From assembly GCA_028753945.1 (NCBI GenBank), contig JAPNXP010000018.1:1240001-1304000 (forward strand): 64,000 bases of DNA. The letters are read 5' to 3'. Source of the stretch: Hexactinellida sp. DTS-2022 (taxonomy: Eukaryota; Porifera; Hexactinellida). This document shows positions 30,947 to 42,200 of the stretch, one piece after another (position 1 is the stretch's first letter; each line of letters opens with the position of its first letter). The position numbers and the translations under genes were made by a program. The notes beneath the pieces are model-generated. The model was not told where the DNA came from and ran no database searches. It worked only from the letters and a program-made list of their open reading frames with translations.

Positions 30947-33752
30947 TTAGTTCATACAGATAGGTGGCAGGTGTTGATGACGTAGCACCCCTACCCCTCC
31001 CCCCAGTCTCCGGTATATCATAGAGGCGCAGTACTTCCACTGGCCGCTGCTCACGTCCAGCCACTCCACGCTCTTCAGGTACATGGACCCGTCGAACCCG
31101 CCCACTGCGTACAGCTTCCCGTTCGCCACCACGAGTCCCACGCCGCTGCGACGCGAGTTCATGGACACGACTGGCTCCCAGCGGTTTGTGGTCGGACTGT
31201 ACTTCTCCACGGTGTTGAGCTCTGTGGTGTCGTCACGCCCCCCCACCGCGTACACGTGTCCCTCCAGCACCGCGGCGCCCAGGTGCTTGCGCGAGGTGCT
31301 CATGGGGGACACGAAGTTCCACGTGTTGGTGATGGGGTCGTACCGCTCCACGCTATTGAGGGGGTTGGCTCCGTCCGACCCGCCGATCGCGTAGAGGTAG
31401 TCCCCGATGACCGCCAGAGACACGCCCAGTCGCCGCGTGTTCAGAGGAGCCACCTAGTAACAGCTGTAAACATTCGCGAAATTACTCACATACAATAGTC
31501 GGTATCTAGTTATTTTCAGTCCCAAGCCTAAGCGAGCATTTAATGTTAATTTTATTGCTCTAATAGCAAGTTCGCCTAAGTTAATTAATATTTCTCACCT
31601 GCTCCCACTCTCCCCCCAGGGGGTCCAGCCGCTCGACCACGCTGAGACAGGAGACCCCGTCCTGCCCCCCCACAGCGTACAGCATCTTCTTCAGCACAGC
31701 CACACCCACGCTGGTGCGACACGTGCTGGTGGGGGCTATTATGGTGCCCCATTGGGAGGTCTTGGGGTCGAACCTCTCCACGCTGTTGAGGTAGTTGTTC
31801 CCGTCGTGTCCCCCCACTGCGTACATGCAGTCCTCCACCACGCCCACCCCGACCCCGCAGCGGCGCTTGCTCATCGGAGACACCACCTAGCGACACGTAG
31901 TGTAACGTAACAGGGCATACTGTATACGTATACATGTACAGTAGACTCTCGTTATACGAACACATGGGGACCGTCCAAATTAGATCGTATTTCCAGGAAT
32001 TCGTATTAAGCGGAGCCGAGCTACTTGCATATAGTTAGGGGAATTAAAATTTTACTCCTTAACCAAATAGTTCGCCTTATTCCTGTTCGTACTAACGAGA
32101 GTCAATGTAGAATAAATAAATTATGATACTATTTAATCAAGTTACTATGTTATCTGAGCAACGGAGATTAGTAAACTGGTGAACCCCTGAGGTACCATTA
32201 CACTGTATAGCGAACCCCTGAGGTACCATTACGCTGTGTAGCTGTATAACTAACTTACATCCCACTCGTCCTTCATGGCGTTGTATCTCTCCACAGTGGC
32301 GATGGCGTCCCCCGAGCACCAGCCGCCCACGGAGTATATCATCTCCCCGTAGAGAATCGGGTTCCGGGGCCGTGTCCGTGGTCCGTCCAGCTTGTCCCGC
32401 ATGTCCGGCAGCAACAGGTAGTTCTTGGCCTCGTCCACGAGGTCCCTGCACTCCTCCAGAGACTTGATGAGTGTGTTTGTGCCCACCACGGTGACCAGGA
32501 AGGAGGGCGAGACCAGCGGCAGACGCACGTGCGCGAGCAGCTCTGTGAGGAACTGCTTGCGCTCCTCCGCTCTGTAGCAGATCCACTTCATCAGCGACTC
32601 GTACACCTTCAGTTAATAACATTATAACTTATAAATAGATAGAGATTATTAGTGTTAAAGGTAACTTCGGAAATTCGGATATTCGAGTTTTGTTAACATA
32701 GGCGTAATATTTTCAATTTTTCAAAAAACCTGAGAGGCTCTGAAGTCGAAAGGTCCGAGGTCAAATTTACTGTAGGCTGCTTCCGCTCCGAAAGCACGTC
32801 GCTATGGTAGCGAGTATATTCAGCAAATACAGTATATTATATTTACACTGATGGGTATATGTACTTAGGTACTTAACGCCTGGTAACGAGTATATTCAGC
32901 AAATACAGTATATTATATCTACACAGGTGGATATAGGTACATATGTACTAGCGGTATACGTACCTGCTCCTCCCCCTCTACGTAGAGCTCGTCCGACTGC
33001 AAGAGGTTGGACAGCTGGAGGTAGGAGAGGTCCAGGAACTCCTCGCAGTTGAGCACCTCCAGGTAGTGCTTCTTCGCGAACTCGTCAGCCGCCTGCACCA
33101 GCTCGCGGCACGAGAGGGTGTCTGCGAACGCGCTGAATCCGAGACAGTTGTTGGAGTCGATCTGCGTTTTTAGGAACGTGCAGCAAGCTTCCTGCACCCC
33201 GTCCATCTGCAGGAGACAGGCGGCAGTCAGTAGCTCCTGCACGTTGTGCTCGTCCACTACGATGCGGGAGGTGTAGCAGTACTCCACCTACACAACGCAA
33301 TCGTACAATAGCTATGCACAGTAGAACCTCGTTAGTACGAACACCAGGGGACCGCAAGATGCGTTAGACTTATCAGGGATTCGTATTAACCAATATCATT
33401 CGTATTGAAAGGCTTTGAAGGGGACTTAAATTTTATTCGTATTAACCGGAATTTTGTATAACCGTATAATGAGGTTTTCTGTACTATGAAATTAGAGACT
33501 CACAAGCAGGGCCAGGGCCTTGTTACTGATGCTGTGTATGTTAACAACCGACTGAGACTTCTCTTCCATGTTCATTGTGAACATAGCCTTGAAGTAGGGA
33601 CTGCTGCCAGCCAGCACCAGTCTGTGTGCGTGCAGAGGCGGTCCGTCGCTAGTCTGTAGAGAAATATCGCAGAGCAACTCCTGTCTCCAGAGGTCGTGGA
33701 ATATCTGGAATAGCTGTTGCGGCCTTTCCTTCGTGATGTGCTCTAGAACCAT
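30947..33752 (-). CDS. KLHL20: KLHL20-like BTB-BACK-Kelch adaptor (5 exons)
   Basis: Substrate adaptor of a Cullin-3 E3 ubiquitin ligase. Exons: 33752-33504, 33287-32964, 32606-32259, 31886-31599 and 31453-30947. All introns are phase 0 with GT-AG ends, giving 571 residues. The BTB domain spans about residues 15-125 ([29 protein letters not shown]) and the BACK domain about 130-230 ([29 protein letters not shown]). Six Kelch blades from about 270 carry the GG doublets: [47 protein letters not shown] and [26 protein letters not shown] before the propeller is KLHL20-specific. The start is the ATG at 33752; the nine-residue earlier frame begins with TTG. Exons 2-5 all start with GTG (Val). Introns 1 and 3 hold TA-flanked MITEs. 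Confidence 0.93.
31939..32107. mobile_element. TA-flanked MITE in KLHL20 intron 3
   Basis: Ends CAGTAGACTCTCGTTATACG and the inverted GTTCGTACTAACGAGAGTCA, flanked by TA. The intron is 372 bp, so the MITE is nearly half of it. Beside it, 32180-32240 holds a 2x tandem repeat (GAACCCCTGAGGTACCATTA). Confidence 0.8.
32814..32950. repeat. tandem duplication in KLHL20 intron 2
   Basis: Two copies of a unit of about 75 bp beginning CGAGTATATTCAGCAAATAC, partly diverged. The second copy runs up to the splice donor side of the intron. Confidence 0.75.
33319..33481. mobile_element. TA-flanked MITE filling KLHL20 intron 1
   Basis: Ends CAGTAGAACCTCGTTAGTAC and the inverted GTATAATGAGGTTTTCTG. TA follows the right end and CA (a mutated TA) precedes the left. 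It makes up 163 of the 216 bp of the intron. Confidence 0.75.
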
Positions 33753-34361
33753 TCTGCTGTAGGACAACTAGGTATTTGTGGAAGTAAGATATAGATTCAT
33801 GTTACTAGGCGTATTTATATACTTTTTTTTGCTTCAAAGTAAATATTTGTGGGCGATATGCAGCTAATTTAATTTCCACCTATTACCAACGTTTGTACGG
33901 AGAAATTTAAGTCAGTGAGATCAGTTCACAAAAAGTTCTAAACATAAAGTACACGTGTTGTAACCTATAAATCTTCTAATTCGTGAATCATTATCAAATG
34001 TAAGATAAACTTGATTAATTAATTAAGTTAATATTGAACAAAATGTAAGAAATTAGATCAAACCTCAAAGCTTACATGTTTCTGAGAAAATAATGTATTA
34101 TTTGAAAATTTGCATTAAAATGCTATGAAATTTGAATGATTTTGCTTTTTGCTTCCATAAAGACCAACAGTATGCCAAGACTGCCAAGTCATTATAAGAA
34201 GCACTAAGAGAATTGTAGGATGACCAACCCCAAGCTCAGAATTTCTTTACAATAAAATATTTGCTGAAATTCGACCTATAGAATTCAAATTTGATGACAT
34301 CGATTAACACTAACTATTGCTAAAGAAATAAATCTACACTAATCAGCCTAGCGCGCAGGTG
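33753..34361. other. AT-rich spacer
   Basis: 5' flank of the KLHL20-like gene and 3' flank of WDR77. No supported feature. Confidence 0.4.
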
Positions 34362-35468
34362 TCACTCCGCGTGCTTTACGTGTGAGTACAGCATCTCACA
34401 GTTGAGAGCAGCTGACAGCAGCAGACTCGACTGGGGGTACCACGCGACAGTCGGCACCATGTCTGAGTGCCTGAATGGCCCCGCTATCAGCTCCCCGGTG
34501 TCCACTGACACAACTCGAGCTGTGTTGTCGTGCGAAGCTGTCGCCAAGAGGGACTCGTTTGTGGGACAGAACGCGAGTTCTCGGATGACGTCACCGTGGG
34601 GCTGCACGCTGAGCAGATGCACGTCTGAGTTCAGATTCCGAAAGTCGTGTGTAACGAGGTGTCCGGTCTCAGTCCCGATAACTAGCCTGTTGGGGCTGAG
34701 GGGTCCCCAGGCTAGGGAGCTCACACTGAGACAGGAAAGGGGGACCCCGCCCACAGAGAGCTTCTCCCTCCGATCCCACACACGCAGCGGCCCGCTCCGG
34801 TCTGCGGCGCCGGTAATGAACACACTGGCGCCGTCCGGCTGGCAGGCGACGGCTTGCACGGGCCCCAGGTGGGCTCGGTAGCAGTCCGTGTGGACATAGG
34901 TCTTCAGACTCCAGAGCAGACAGCAGCCGTCCAGAGAGCTGGTGACCAGGGTGTCGGGGTCTGCGGACCAGCGCCGCACCGAGCTAACCATGCTGTCGTG
35001 TCCGTACATGACGCTAATCGCCTCAAAGGGGACCCCGGCCCAGTCCCCGGACGGGAGGGGGCGGGTCTCTGGATGCGGCACCTGCTGCCAGACCTCCACG
35101 GTCCCCCGCTCGGTGGAGGCCGCGAACTCAGTGGCGCTGATCCAGCAGCCACCAGTGTTGCCGCCCACGGTTCTCTGCGCGTTGGTGGCAACAAACGAGT
35201 TGAGGTGAATGGGACTGCTGCCGATGAGGGCAGGGGTGGGAGGGGCGTGCGTGGACTGCAGAAGGAATATCTTACCGCCCAAGAAGTCCCCTGTCAAACT
35301 CGATGTGAGAATAAGCAGATGGTTTGTTTCAGGGTGGAATAAGAGAGACTCGATGTGAGTGTACGTGTCAACCGAGTGTTCCAGGTCTGTACGGGGCAGT
35401 GGAGGATTAGACGCTGTTAATTCCATGTCTGTTAATTCAGTGTCAGGGCATTGCGCGCGTATGGCCAT
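34362..35468 (-). CDS. WDR77: methylosome protein MEP50 (WD repeat)
   Basis: A 368-residue WD40 propeller matching MEP50/WDR77, the obligate partner of the arginine methyltransferase PRMT5, which presents histone and Sm-protein substrates. Recognised by order and wording of blades: LLILTSSLTGDFLGGKIFLL, CWISATEFAASTERGTVEVW, MYGHDSMVSSVRRWS, SSLDGCCLLWSL, YRAHLGPVQAVACQP, WGPLSPNRLVIGTETGHL, HGDVIRELAFCP, ASHDNTARV, and FRHSDMVPTVAWYP at the end. Single exon; ATG at 35468. Length is slightly above the vertebrate 342. The alternative, another WD40 adaptor such as EIPR1, fits less well. Confidence 0.8.
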   Translation of the reverse strand: MAIRAQCPDTELTDMELTASNPPLPRTDLEHSVDTYTHIESLLFHPETNHLLILTSSLTGDFLGGKIFLLQSTHAPPTPALIGSSPIHLNSFVATNAQRTVGGNTGGCWISATEFAASTERGTVEVWQQVPHPETRPLPSGDWAGVPFEAISVMYGHDSMVSSVRRWSADPDTLVTSSLDGCCLLWSLKTYVHTDCYRAHLGPVQAVACQPDGASVFITGAADRSGPLRVWDRREKLSVGGVPLSCLSVSSLAWGPLSPNRLVIGTETGHLVTHDFRNLNSDVHLLSVQPHGDVIRELAFCPTNESLLATASHDNTARVVSVDTGELIAGPFRHSDMVPTVAWYPQSSLLLSAALNCEMLYSHVKHAE

Positions 35469-35855
35469 TTGAGTCTTGTTATTATTAGCTTAGGCTTGTG
35501 AAACTTTAATACAAACGCCATGCTAAAGAATACTCATAGATGTAACAGAATGTACCAGAACAAGTATACTATTTGAAGCTTTAACGGGCTCAGGGAAGTC
35601 AATCTGAGGAAGCCCAATGAAATTCGTAATCAAACCGGCTTTGAATTATTGGTACGTACCATATAGTATAGTGGAATAGCAATAGGCGGTTCATTGAACC
35701 ACGGCCCCCAAGGGTTCAAAAATTCCCCTATGCAGATATACTTCAATCATACTTCATGATAACAGTTATGTTCTATTATAATTTTTTGTATTCTAATACA
35801 ATCCCCGACCAAGGTACAACTAAAATTATTTTATAAATAGTTTTTAGCATCAATA
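35469..35855. other. WDR77 5' spacer
   Basis: AT-rich; nothing recognised before the MITE at 35856. Confidence 0.35.
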
Positions 35856-36012
35856 CAGTAGATGTCGGATATAAGCACACCGGTTATAAGAACATATCGG
35901 ATATAAGCACACTATGTTGGAAAACGGTTGCCATATACTCTGTATTATTTATGTCGGTTATAAGCACATCAAGTGCAGTTCCCGACGATGTGCTTATAAC
36001 CGGCATCCACTG
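35856..36012. mobile_element. TA-flanked MITE with ATAAGCACA motifs
   Basis: Ends CAGTAGATGTCGGATATAAG and the inverted CTTATAACCGGCATCCACTG, flanked by TA. Internal GGATATAAGCACA is repeated. Confidence 0.8.
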
Positions 36013-36299
36013 TATTACGTTTGTACCTGCTTCTACATCAGTGGTTCCCAACCTGGGAGGAATTCCTCCCTGGGGAGGAATTCCACATAGGTATACTAGA
36101 TATATTAATGAAATTTTCTGGATTACTTTGTCTCGTTGAATGATATCATATAAACCACTGAGTAATAAAAAATACCTAGTATTGATAATATTGACAGTTC
36201 TCATTGACAGTATTATTTAGATTTTCACTTAGTTTTTCAGTTATTTCATTACCAAATTGTACATTGTAGTGCTGGGGCCTGGGGGGAATTATACGTGGT

Positions 36300-36550
36300 A
36301 GGGAAAATATGCCACTTCATGGATATTGGCTGAAAATGATCAAAATCGCAATGCTTTAAAATTCATAAATATAGCAATATATTGAAAATGATCAAAATCG
36401 CAATATTTTAAAATTCATAAATACGTATAGCAATATATATTTAAATCATTTCAGGATCGCAAAAATTACCTTTAAAATACGTTGTTAGAAAATTATTGTG
36501 TCTGCGTTACAATTCCAGATATTCAAAACTTTTGGCCAGGGAGTGTACAT
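36300..36550. repeat. partial copy of the Tc1-like MITE
   Basis: Shares ATGCCACTTCATGGATATTG, TTGTGTCTGC...AATTCCA and an end CTTTTGGCCAGGGAGTGTA with the right half of the element at 46486-47047. The left half is missing. Just before it, at about 36040, CAGTGGTTCCCAACCTGGGA looks like a hAT-type terminus without an identified partner. Confidence 0.6.
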
Positions 36551-36720
36551 ATAACTATTTGTCAGCACTGACAAATACTTTATCAAATGTATTTTGCTTC
36601 ATAGCTACATTTCTTTTGAGACTACTTGAGTGTAACATGGAGGGGAGTTTAAGTTTCTGTTTATGCAAAACGAGTAGAAACAATTACAATTTTATTAACC
36701 ATATACATTTTGTCTAAGCA

Positions 36721-36850
36721 CAGGCGTAGCACGCGGTCCTTCTTTGGCCGGACAAGTTTTCTTTTCTTATATTATATAGGAGGGTCCGGCTTTGGCCGGA
36801 CCACTTTAACTGTTGGGCCGTAGAGTTTTCAGAGCCGTGCGACGCCCCTG
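36721..36850. mobile_element. 130-bp hAT-like MITE
   Basis: Ends CAGGCGTAGCACG and the inverted CGTGCGACGCCCCTG. Flanks CTAAGCA and CTAAGTA (6 of 7). The body is a second inverted pair built on GGTCCGGCTTTGGCCGGACC. A related GCTACGCCACTG end and a GGGGCCCC hairpin lie at about 36948-37010 and may be part of a second such element. Confidence 0.6.
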
Positions 36851-37010
36851 CTAAGTAATGTCAAACTTAGGTAAATGTAATTCCAGAACCCAATTTACCT
36901 AGATGCATGCACTCCTTAAATTTACTACTCAATTTGAACTAGTGCATCCAGGGGCCCCGCCTCATACTTTTGCACGGGGCCCCCGAACCTTAGCTACGCC
37001 ACTGATTGTA

Positions 37011-37503
37011 CATGCCCAGTTTGTACATCTACAAAAATTGGCCTACCATTGGTCGGTGTCGTAATCTTCTCCAGTAGTTTCTTGTGTTTTTTAATTAAAT
37101 AGTACATGTATATAATTCAGTAAATTCAGTTCAACCGTGTTTTGTATGAAACTCACTACAGTAGTTTTTGCAAACTTGATAATTAATCCTTTCAGAAAGT
37201 ACCCATCTCGAGGGGTAGAGTAGAACAATAGATGTAATATAAAAAGTCGTAATATCACTGTCCTCATAAAGACAGTTTGTTTCGCATAACAACAACAATA
37301 ACACAACAGTCATAGATACAACATAGTACCAAAGTATTGAAACAAATTCTTATGTCATTGTCAGATATATACACAGTAGTATTTAGAGTGCAGTTCTTAT
37401 TGAATGTACATTGGAGTACACTGGTGCCGGCGCTTGCCCGACAAGTGATAAGAGATATAAGATACGAGGCTATAGAGTACGGTAATGTAAGAGAATAAAG
37501 CGC
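37011..37503. other. BCAS3 3' flank
   Basis: AT-rich, no feature supported. Confidence 0.4.
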
Positions 37504-40011
37504 TCACTGATCCGAGCTGAAGAGGTCGCTAGGAGGCGTGCTGCGGTCCTCCAGGCTGTGCATGGAGTCCGATATTCCGTCCGGACTGTTGGAGCCTGTC
37601 AGCGGCGAGTCGGTCCGCGTGCTCTGGTACATGGTGTGCACCATGGATATCTTCTCGTCCGGCTCCATCGCGTCTGAGATCAAGTCGCGGACACTCCCCC
37701 CTATCTCCCCCAGCACCGAGGTGGGCTCGTAGTCCTTCCAGGAGCCGTACACCTCCAGGATCTCGTCACTGGGGGTCCCCTCGGCGCTGGCCCAGCCCTC
37801 CGGGTGAGAAGAGGCAGCCAGAGCCTCGGAGCGACGCACGTGGATAGGCAGGGAGTGCGTGGCGGTGACGTCATCGTGTACGAGGTCGATGAGAGGGGGT
37901 ACGTACCTGTACCCCTCCTCGGAGGTGTTGCTCCGGGGAGAGGAGGAGTACACCAGGGTGGAGAAGTCCACGGAGGGGGGTCGCTGGAAGGTTTTGAAGC
38001 AGAACTGGGGTCCCATCCAGAGGCGGCGGCCGGGGGGCGCGTAGGTGACGAGTTCTACGTTTGTGAGCCACTCCTTGTTCTTGACGGGCTCTATGGGCGT
38101 GTGCAGCTCCTCTGTGGACTCGCCGAGGTCCGAGCGCGCCAGTAGCAGGTCCCGCGTGATGCAGGAGGTGACCAGGAGGGGCGAGTGTCGGGAGAGCGGC
38201 GGCTCGAAGGCAGCGGCGTCTCTGTCGCGGAGCAGACACCACTCGCTGAGTCCGTGCATCTTGAGCTGAATGGGGGAATCCTGACTGACTATGCCCTGCA
38301 CGGGGGGCACGGGGACAGGGGTGAGTTTGTGCTCCAGGAGGGACCCCGAGCCCGTGAGGAGGAAGAGGGACTCGCAGACCGCGGGCTCCGGCGGGGGGCA
38401 GCTGCCGCCGCTGGGGGAGCGGCCCTTGGTGAGGGAGGTGCTGAAGTAGGCGTTGAGACAGACCCCGCCCTCCTGGGGCCGGAACTGCCGCTGCGGGGGC
38501 TTGGAGGCGGTGGCGGGTTTCTTGTCGGGGGACCTGTGGGAGGAGACAGGCGGCTTGATGGCTAGGGACTCCACACGGACGGGTCGGGCCGACTCCCCGA
38601 GACAGGGGTTAGCCCAGCTGGCGATCAGCTGCTCGGGGACGACAGTGACGTCAGAGCCGGACCTGGAGAGGAGGTTGGCCTCGTCCAGGCCGGCGGTGGT
38701 GTGGAAGCGGGAGAGCTTGTTGGCCACCAGGGGGTCCGTGTGGGTGCGGACGGAAATGGGGCCGCCGTAGGGCGTTATTGGGAAGGTGTGCGCAGTGCCC
38801 CTTAGGGTGGACACGGTTATCCACCTGCTGTCAGTGCTGAAGTGTATGTCCTGGACTATGGACGAGGTCTCTCCGCGGTGCAGCACATACAGGTGCTGCA
38901 CGACACAGCCAGAGGAGCTCCAGGGGTGCGGCTGGATGTTGAACACGTTGAAGCTGCGTCCCTCCACGCAGCACGTGACCAGCAGCTGTCCCGCCTGGTC
39001 GAACTTCATGGCAGAGAGCGGCGAGCAGTGGGCCTGGAAGTGCGCCACCACGCCCCGCTCCTCCGCCGCCTTGCCCAGCTCCACCTGCTGCTCCCTCCGC
39101 TCGAACACCAGTTCGTAGTCCACCACGGAGACGACCCCCACGTGTCTCTGGGAGCTCTTCCTTTGGCCGCCGGTCTCGGTCTCGTGCGGGGGCCCGGTCC
39201 CGAGCAGGCGGCCCCAGCCCTCCCCCAGCGCGGTGCTTATCGTCTTGGCGGCGTCCAGTACCGTGGCCGTGTAGGAGTGCCCGCCCTCCCGCGAGCCGCC
39301 GCCCGCCGACCGGAGCTTCTCGTGCAGGAGCACGTCCGGATACGCCAGCCAGCGGTCCCCCAGCGCCACCGGGTTGGAGAGGGCCGGCTCGGGTTTGGGG
39401 TGCGTCTTTATCCAGAAACGCGGGAGGAAGGAGTCCGCGTCGATGCAGATAATCTTGTCGGAGAGAGTAACCACGATTATTCGCTCGTTCGAGAAGAGAC
39501 CGAGCACCTCTGTTTTGCAGTTCAACTCGTGCACCTCCTCTCCTGTTGCCAGCGACAAAAACCGCAGAACATCGCTCCTGTTGGCTTCATTCACAACGAC
39601 GAGTGGTCGATGGTCGCGAAACTTGTCATTGGTTGGGTTCTTGGGAGTCTTGAGGACGTCGAACACGTGGGTGTACGCCCCTTCTAGCGAGAACACCTCC
39701 TGGGCCTCCCCCTTAGTGGCTATAATTAGAAACACCACAACCGCGTGGCTGTAGCCGAGAGAGAACAGCAGCGGTCTCTGCGGCAGCGGGGAGTCGGTCT
39801 CCGTGTGCTCCAGCAGGAGAGGGTCGTTCACGTCTGCCTCCAGGAACTTGACCCAGTACACGGGGTCTGTCCCCTCCACTGCCGTCTGCGAGTACGAGGA
39901 GGGGATGGTCGTGTGGAATAGGTCGATGACGTTGTCGAGATAGGATTTGTCCGTGATTCCTCGCGGGACCACGCTCTGCGAGTGAGTGGCAGATTGCGGA
40001 TTCTTTGCCAT
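37504..40011 (-). CDS. BCAS3: BCAS3 microtubule/autophagy-associated cell-migration factor
   Basis: An 835-residue single-exon protein of the BCAS3 family (human about 910-930), a seven-bladed propeller protein that acts in directed cell migration and, with PHAF1, on phagophore membranes. Recognisable blocks: VVPRGITDKSYLDNVIDL near the start, DPVYWVKFLEAD, PLLFSLGYSHAVVVFLI, GVVSVVDYELV, VAHFQAHCSPLSAMKFDQAG, LLVTCCVEGRSFNVFNIQPHP, LYVLHRGETSSIVQDIHFS, DSRWITVSTLRGTAHTFPI, and the BCAS3 domain around NAYFSTSL, KMHGLSEWCLLRD and NVELVTYAPPGRRLWMGPQFCFK. The tail is Ser/Pro/Asp-rich. The ATG at 40011 is the first in frame and starts a family-like N-terminus. Confidence 0.93.
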   Translation of the reverse strand: MAKNPQSATHSQSVVPRGITDKSYLDNVIDLFHTTIPSSYSQTAVEGTDPVYWVKFLEADVNDPLLLEHTETDSPLPQRPLLFSLGYSHAVVVFLIIATKGEAQEVFSLEGAYTHVFDVLKTPKNPTNDKFRDHRPLVVVNEANRSDVLRFLSLATGEEVHELNCKTEVLGLFSNERIIVVTLSDKIICIDADSFLPRFWIKTHPKPEPALSNPVALGDRWLAYPDVLLHEKLRSAGGGSREGGHSYTATVLDAAKTISTALGEGWGRLLGTGPPHETETGGQRKSSQRHVGVVSVVDYELVFERREQQVELGKAAEERGVVAHFQAHCSPLSAMKFDQAGQLLVTCCVEGRSFNVFNIQPHPWSSSGCVVQHLYVLHRGETSSIVQDIHFSTDSRWITVSTLRGTAHTFPITPYGGPISVRTHTDPLVANKLSRFHTTAGLDEANLLSRSGSDVTVVPEQLIASWANPCLGESARPVRVESLAIKPPVSSHRSPDKKPATASKPPQRQFRPQEGGVCLNAYFSTSLTKGRSPSGGSCPPPEPAVCESLFLLTGSGSLLEHKLTPVPVPPVQGIVSQDSPIQLKMHGLSEWCLLRDRDAAAFEPPLSRHSPLLVTSCITRDLLLARSDLGESTEELHTPIEPVKNKEWLTNVELVTYAPPGRRLWMGPQFCFKTFQRPPSVDFSTLVYSSSPRSNTSEEGYRYVPPLIDLVHDDVTATHSLPIHVRRSEALAASSHPEGWASAEGTPSDEILEVYGSWKDYEPTSVLGEIGGSVRDLISDAMEPDEKISMVHTMYQSTRTDSPLTGSNSPDGISDSMHSLEDRSTPPSDLFSSDQ

Positions 40012-41765
40012 GTGTCCCGCTCCGATAAGCTACTACCACGAGGTGCATACTTATGACAGCGTTACAGTACATTAGCCAGAGCATGCAAGTTACTTATAGT
40101 AGTTAGACCACCTGAATAAATATTTGTATTATCTTACATGTTTGCAGATGTTCTATAGTTTGTTTGAAGTACCAGGGAAATGGCGAAATGTGTCTCAGAG
40201 CGTATCAGTTTGACATGTATGGGGTATACTGTTAGTTACGACTATTCTAATACTTTAGAAATCTCAAACCAAGGAATGAACTGATCAAAGTTCCAAAGTG
40301 CATTTAAAATTCTGATCATTAAAACGGCCTTGTATCTAAGCTGATAAATTATGCTCTGCGAATTGATAGCGAAATTACCGTACATAATTTTTAGAATCCA
40401 TTAAAAACTAAGGCATAAATGGAAGATGACAAATGAGAATACTAACATAGAATACACATTTATAGGAGGTTAATAAGCTGAAGCCTGTATTGATGATCTA
40501 ACTCATCACGCATAAACCACTTGCAATTAAGTCCAACTTAGTTTCTACCGATCGAACTGACTATGTAACAACAAGAAGAGACTGATTTCTTAATTTTGCA
40601 ATTCATTATAAAACTTGCGGAAGCCCTCAACAATCAATTCCGATTTGCACTGCACTAACTTACAAATGTATTTAAATCAGGCTTGTGGAAAGTTCATATG
40701 ATGATTATTGCATTGATGATCCATTAAAAATAAATTCAGGATTATCCTTCTATAATTAAGTCTGTTTACTTACCTCAAATATCGTCAATTCGGCCAGTGT
40801 TAATCAAATGGTAATATTATTTCAGCTCCACAGTCTATATGAGGCGGTATATTGCAAATTTTGTCAAGTGTATGTTAGTGTCATAAATATGCAATTTTTA
40901 AGTAATAATGCTTGTAATAATATATTTACTTATCATGTACTTGCTAATAATGACTAATTATTGTTTTAATAATTAATCTTATCATATTTGACAAAAATGA
41001 CAATAAAGTGCAGAAATAAAATATGATGGGGCGGTGGAGCTGATATAAGCTTTCCACTACAATGGCCTTTGACTTCACTTAAACAATTAACTTTAATCCG
41101 AGGGTACTTTGATCAATTTAACCGAAATTCTAAATATAAATTGTATTCCGTTCAGTAAATCCTGTGAAATGTTGAATAAACTGAACCGCAATATTTGATC
41201 ATGGCCTAAAATTAACTGCCCATATATTTTGAACTTTTAACTGACCAAACCTAACAATGTATTAGAGACTTTTCATTCCACATTTGATACAGCATACAAT
41301 ATTTATGTAATCCACTCAACAAGCAAAAAATTAAAAAAATGGGAAGAATCCTATTATAATCAAGTTATATAGCTGATACGATTATAGTTACGAAGAAGTT
41401 CGGAGACTTGAATAACATTTCTATAATTAGCATATAATTAGCTAATCAGAATACAGCTATACACGTAGACTTAGTTGATAAGGAATCTATCTGGTAATTA
41501 TATTTTACAATGAAATCCCTCTGTTCAGATAGCTCAACTAAATCTAACTAGTAATTAGATAAACACTTGGTTACAATAAAATAAATAACAACAGGTTTAA
41601 CGATTAATTAAGTAAACAAATTTCCTCAGACTCTATCTAATCTCAAACCAATAGATAATTAGGTAAGAGAAGTACGTCATCACACGCAAGTGAATAGCAA
41701 CAGTATTAGCCATGTAAAGAGATAATAGGAAGTGATACAGGTTACAGTAACAGAGTATAATAGAG
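40012..41765. other. 1.75-kb AT-rich gene-free spacer
   Basis: Lies between the start of BCAS3 and the end of RSPH3. No open frame of interest, inverted repeat or tandem repeat was noticed. Confidence 0.5.
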
Positions 41766-42200
41766 TTAGATGTCCCCTTCAGTAATAGTGGGCTGATCCC
41801 CTTCAGTAATAGTAGGCTGATCCTCTATAATAACTGGAGGTTGGTCCTCTATAATAACTGGAGGTTGGTCCCCTTCAGTAATAGTAGGCTGATCTTCTAC
41901 AATAACTGGAGGTTGGTCCTCTACAATAATAGGGGGCTGGTCTCCTTCAACTACAGGGGGCTGATCTCCTTCAACTACAGGGGGCTGGTCCCCTTCGACT
42001 ACAGTAGGTTGATCCTCTACAAAAATAGTGGGTTGGTCCTCTATAATAACTGGAGGTTGGTCCTCTACAATTATAGGGGGTTTATCCCCTTCGACTACAG
42101 TTGGTTGATCCCCTTCGACTACAGTTGGTTGATCCTCTACAGTAACTGGAGGCTGATCCTCTACAACAACAGGGGGCTGGTCCCCCTCAACTAGAGGGGG
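41766..42200 (-). repeat. in-frame tandem repeat in RSPH3 tail
   Basis: About 19 units of 21-27 bases, each encoding (V/I)(V/I)E(G/D)(D)QP(P/T). Unit length varies in whole codons, so the frame is kept. The antisense open frame here is a shadow of the repeat. Confidence 0.9.

Noticed and set aside
35690-35730. tRNA-like B-box (GGGTTCAAAAA)
   Set aside because: No cloverleaf could be drawn around it. No other tRNA candidate was found in the window.
38842-39687. 281-codon plus-strand frame opposite BCAS3
   Set aside because: Antisense shadow of a GC-rich exon; composition is frame-driven and without family resemblance. The same holds for the long frames opposite RSPH3, NADSYN1, WDR77 and AGMAT.
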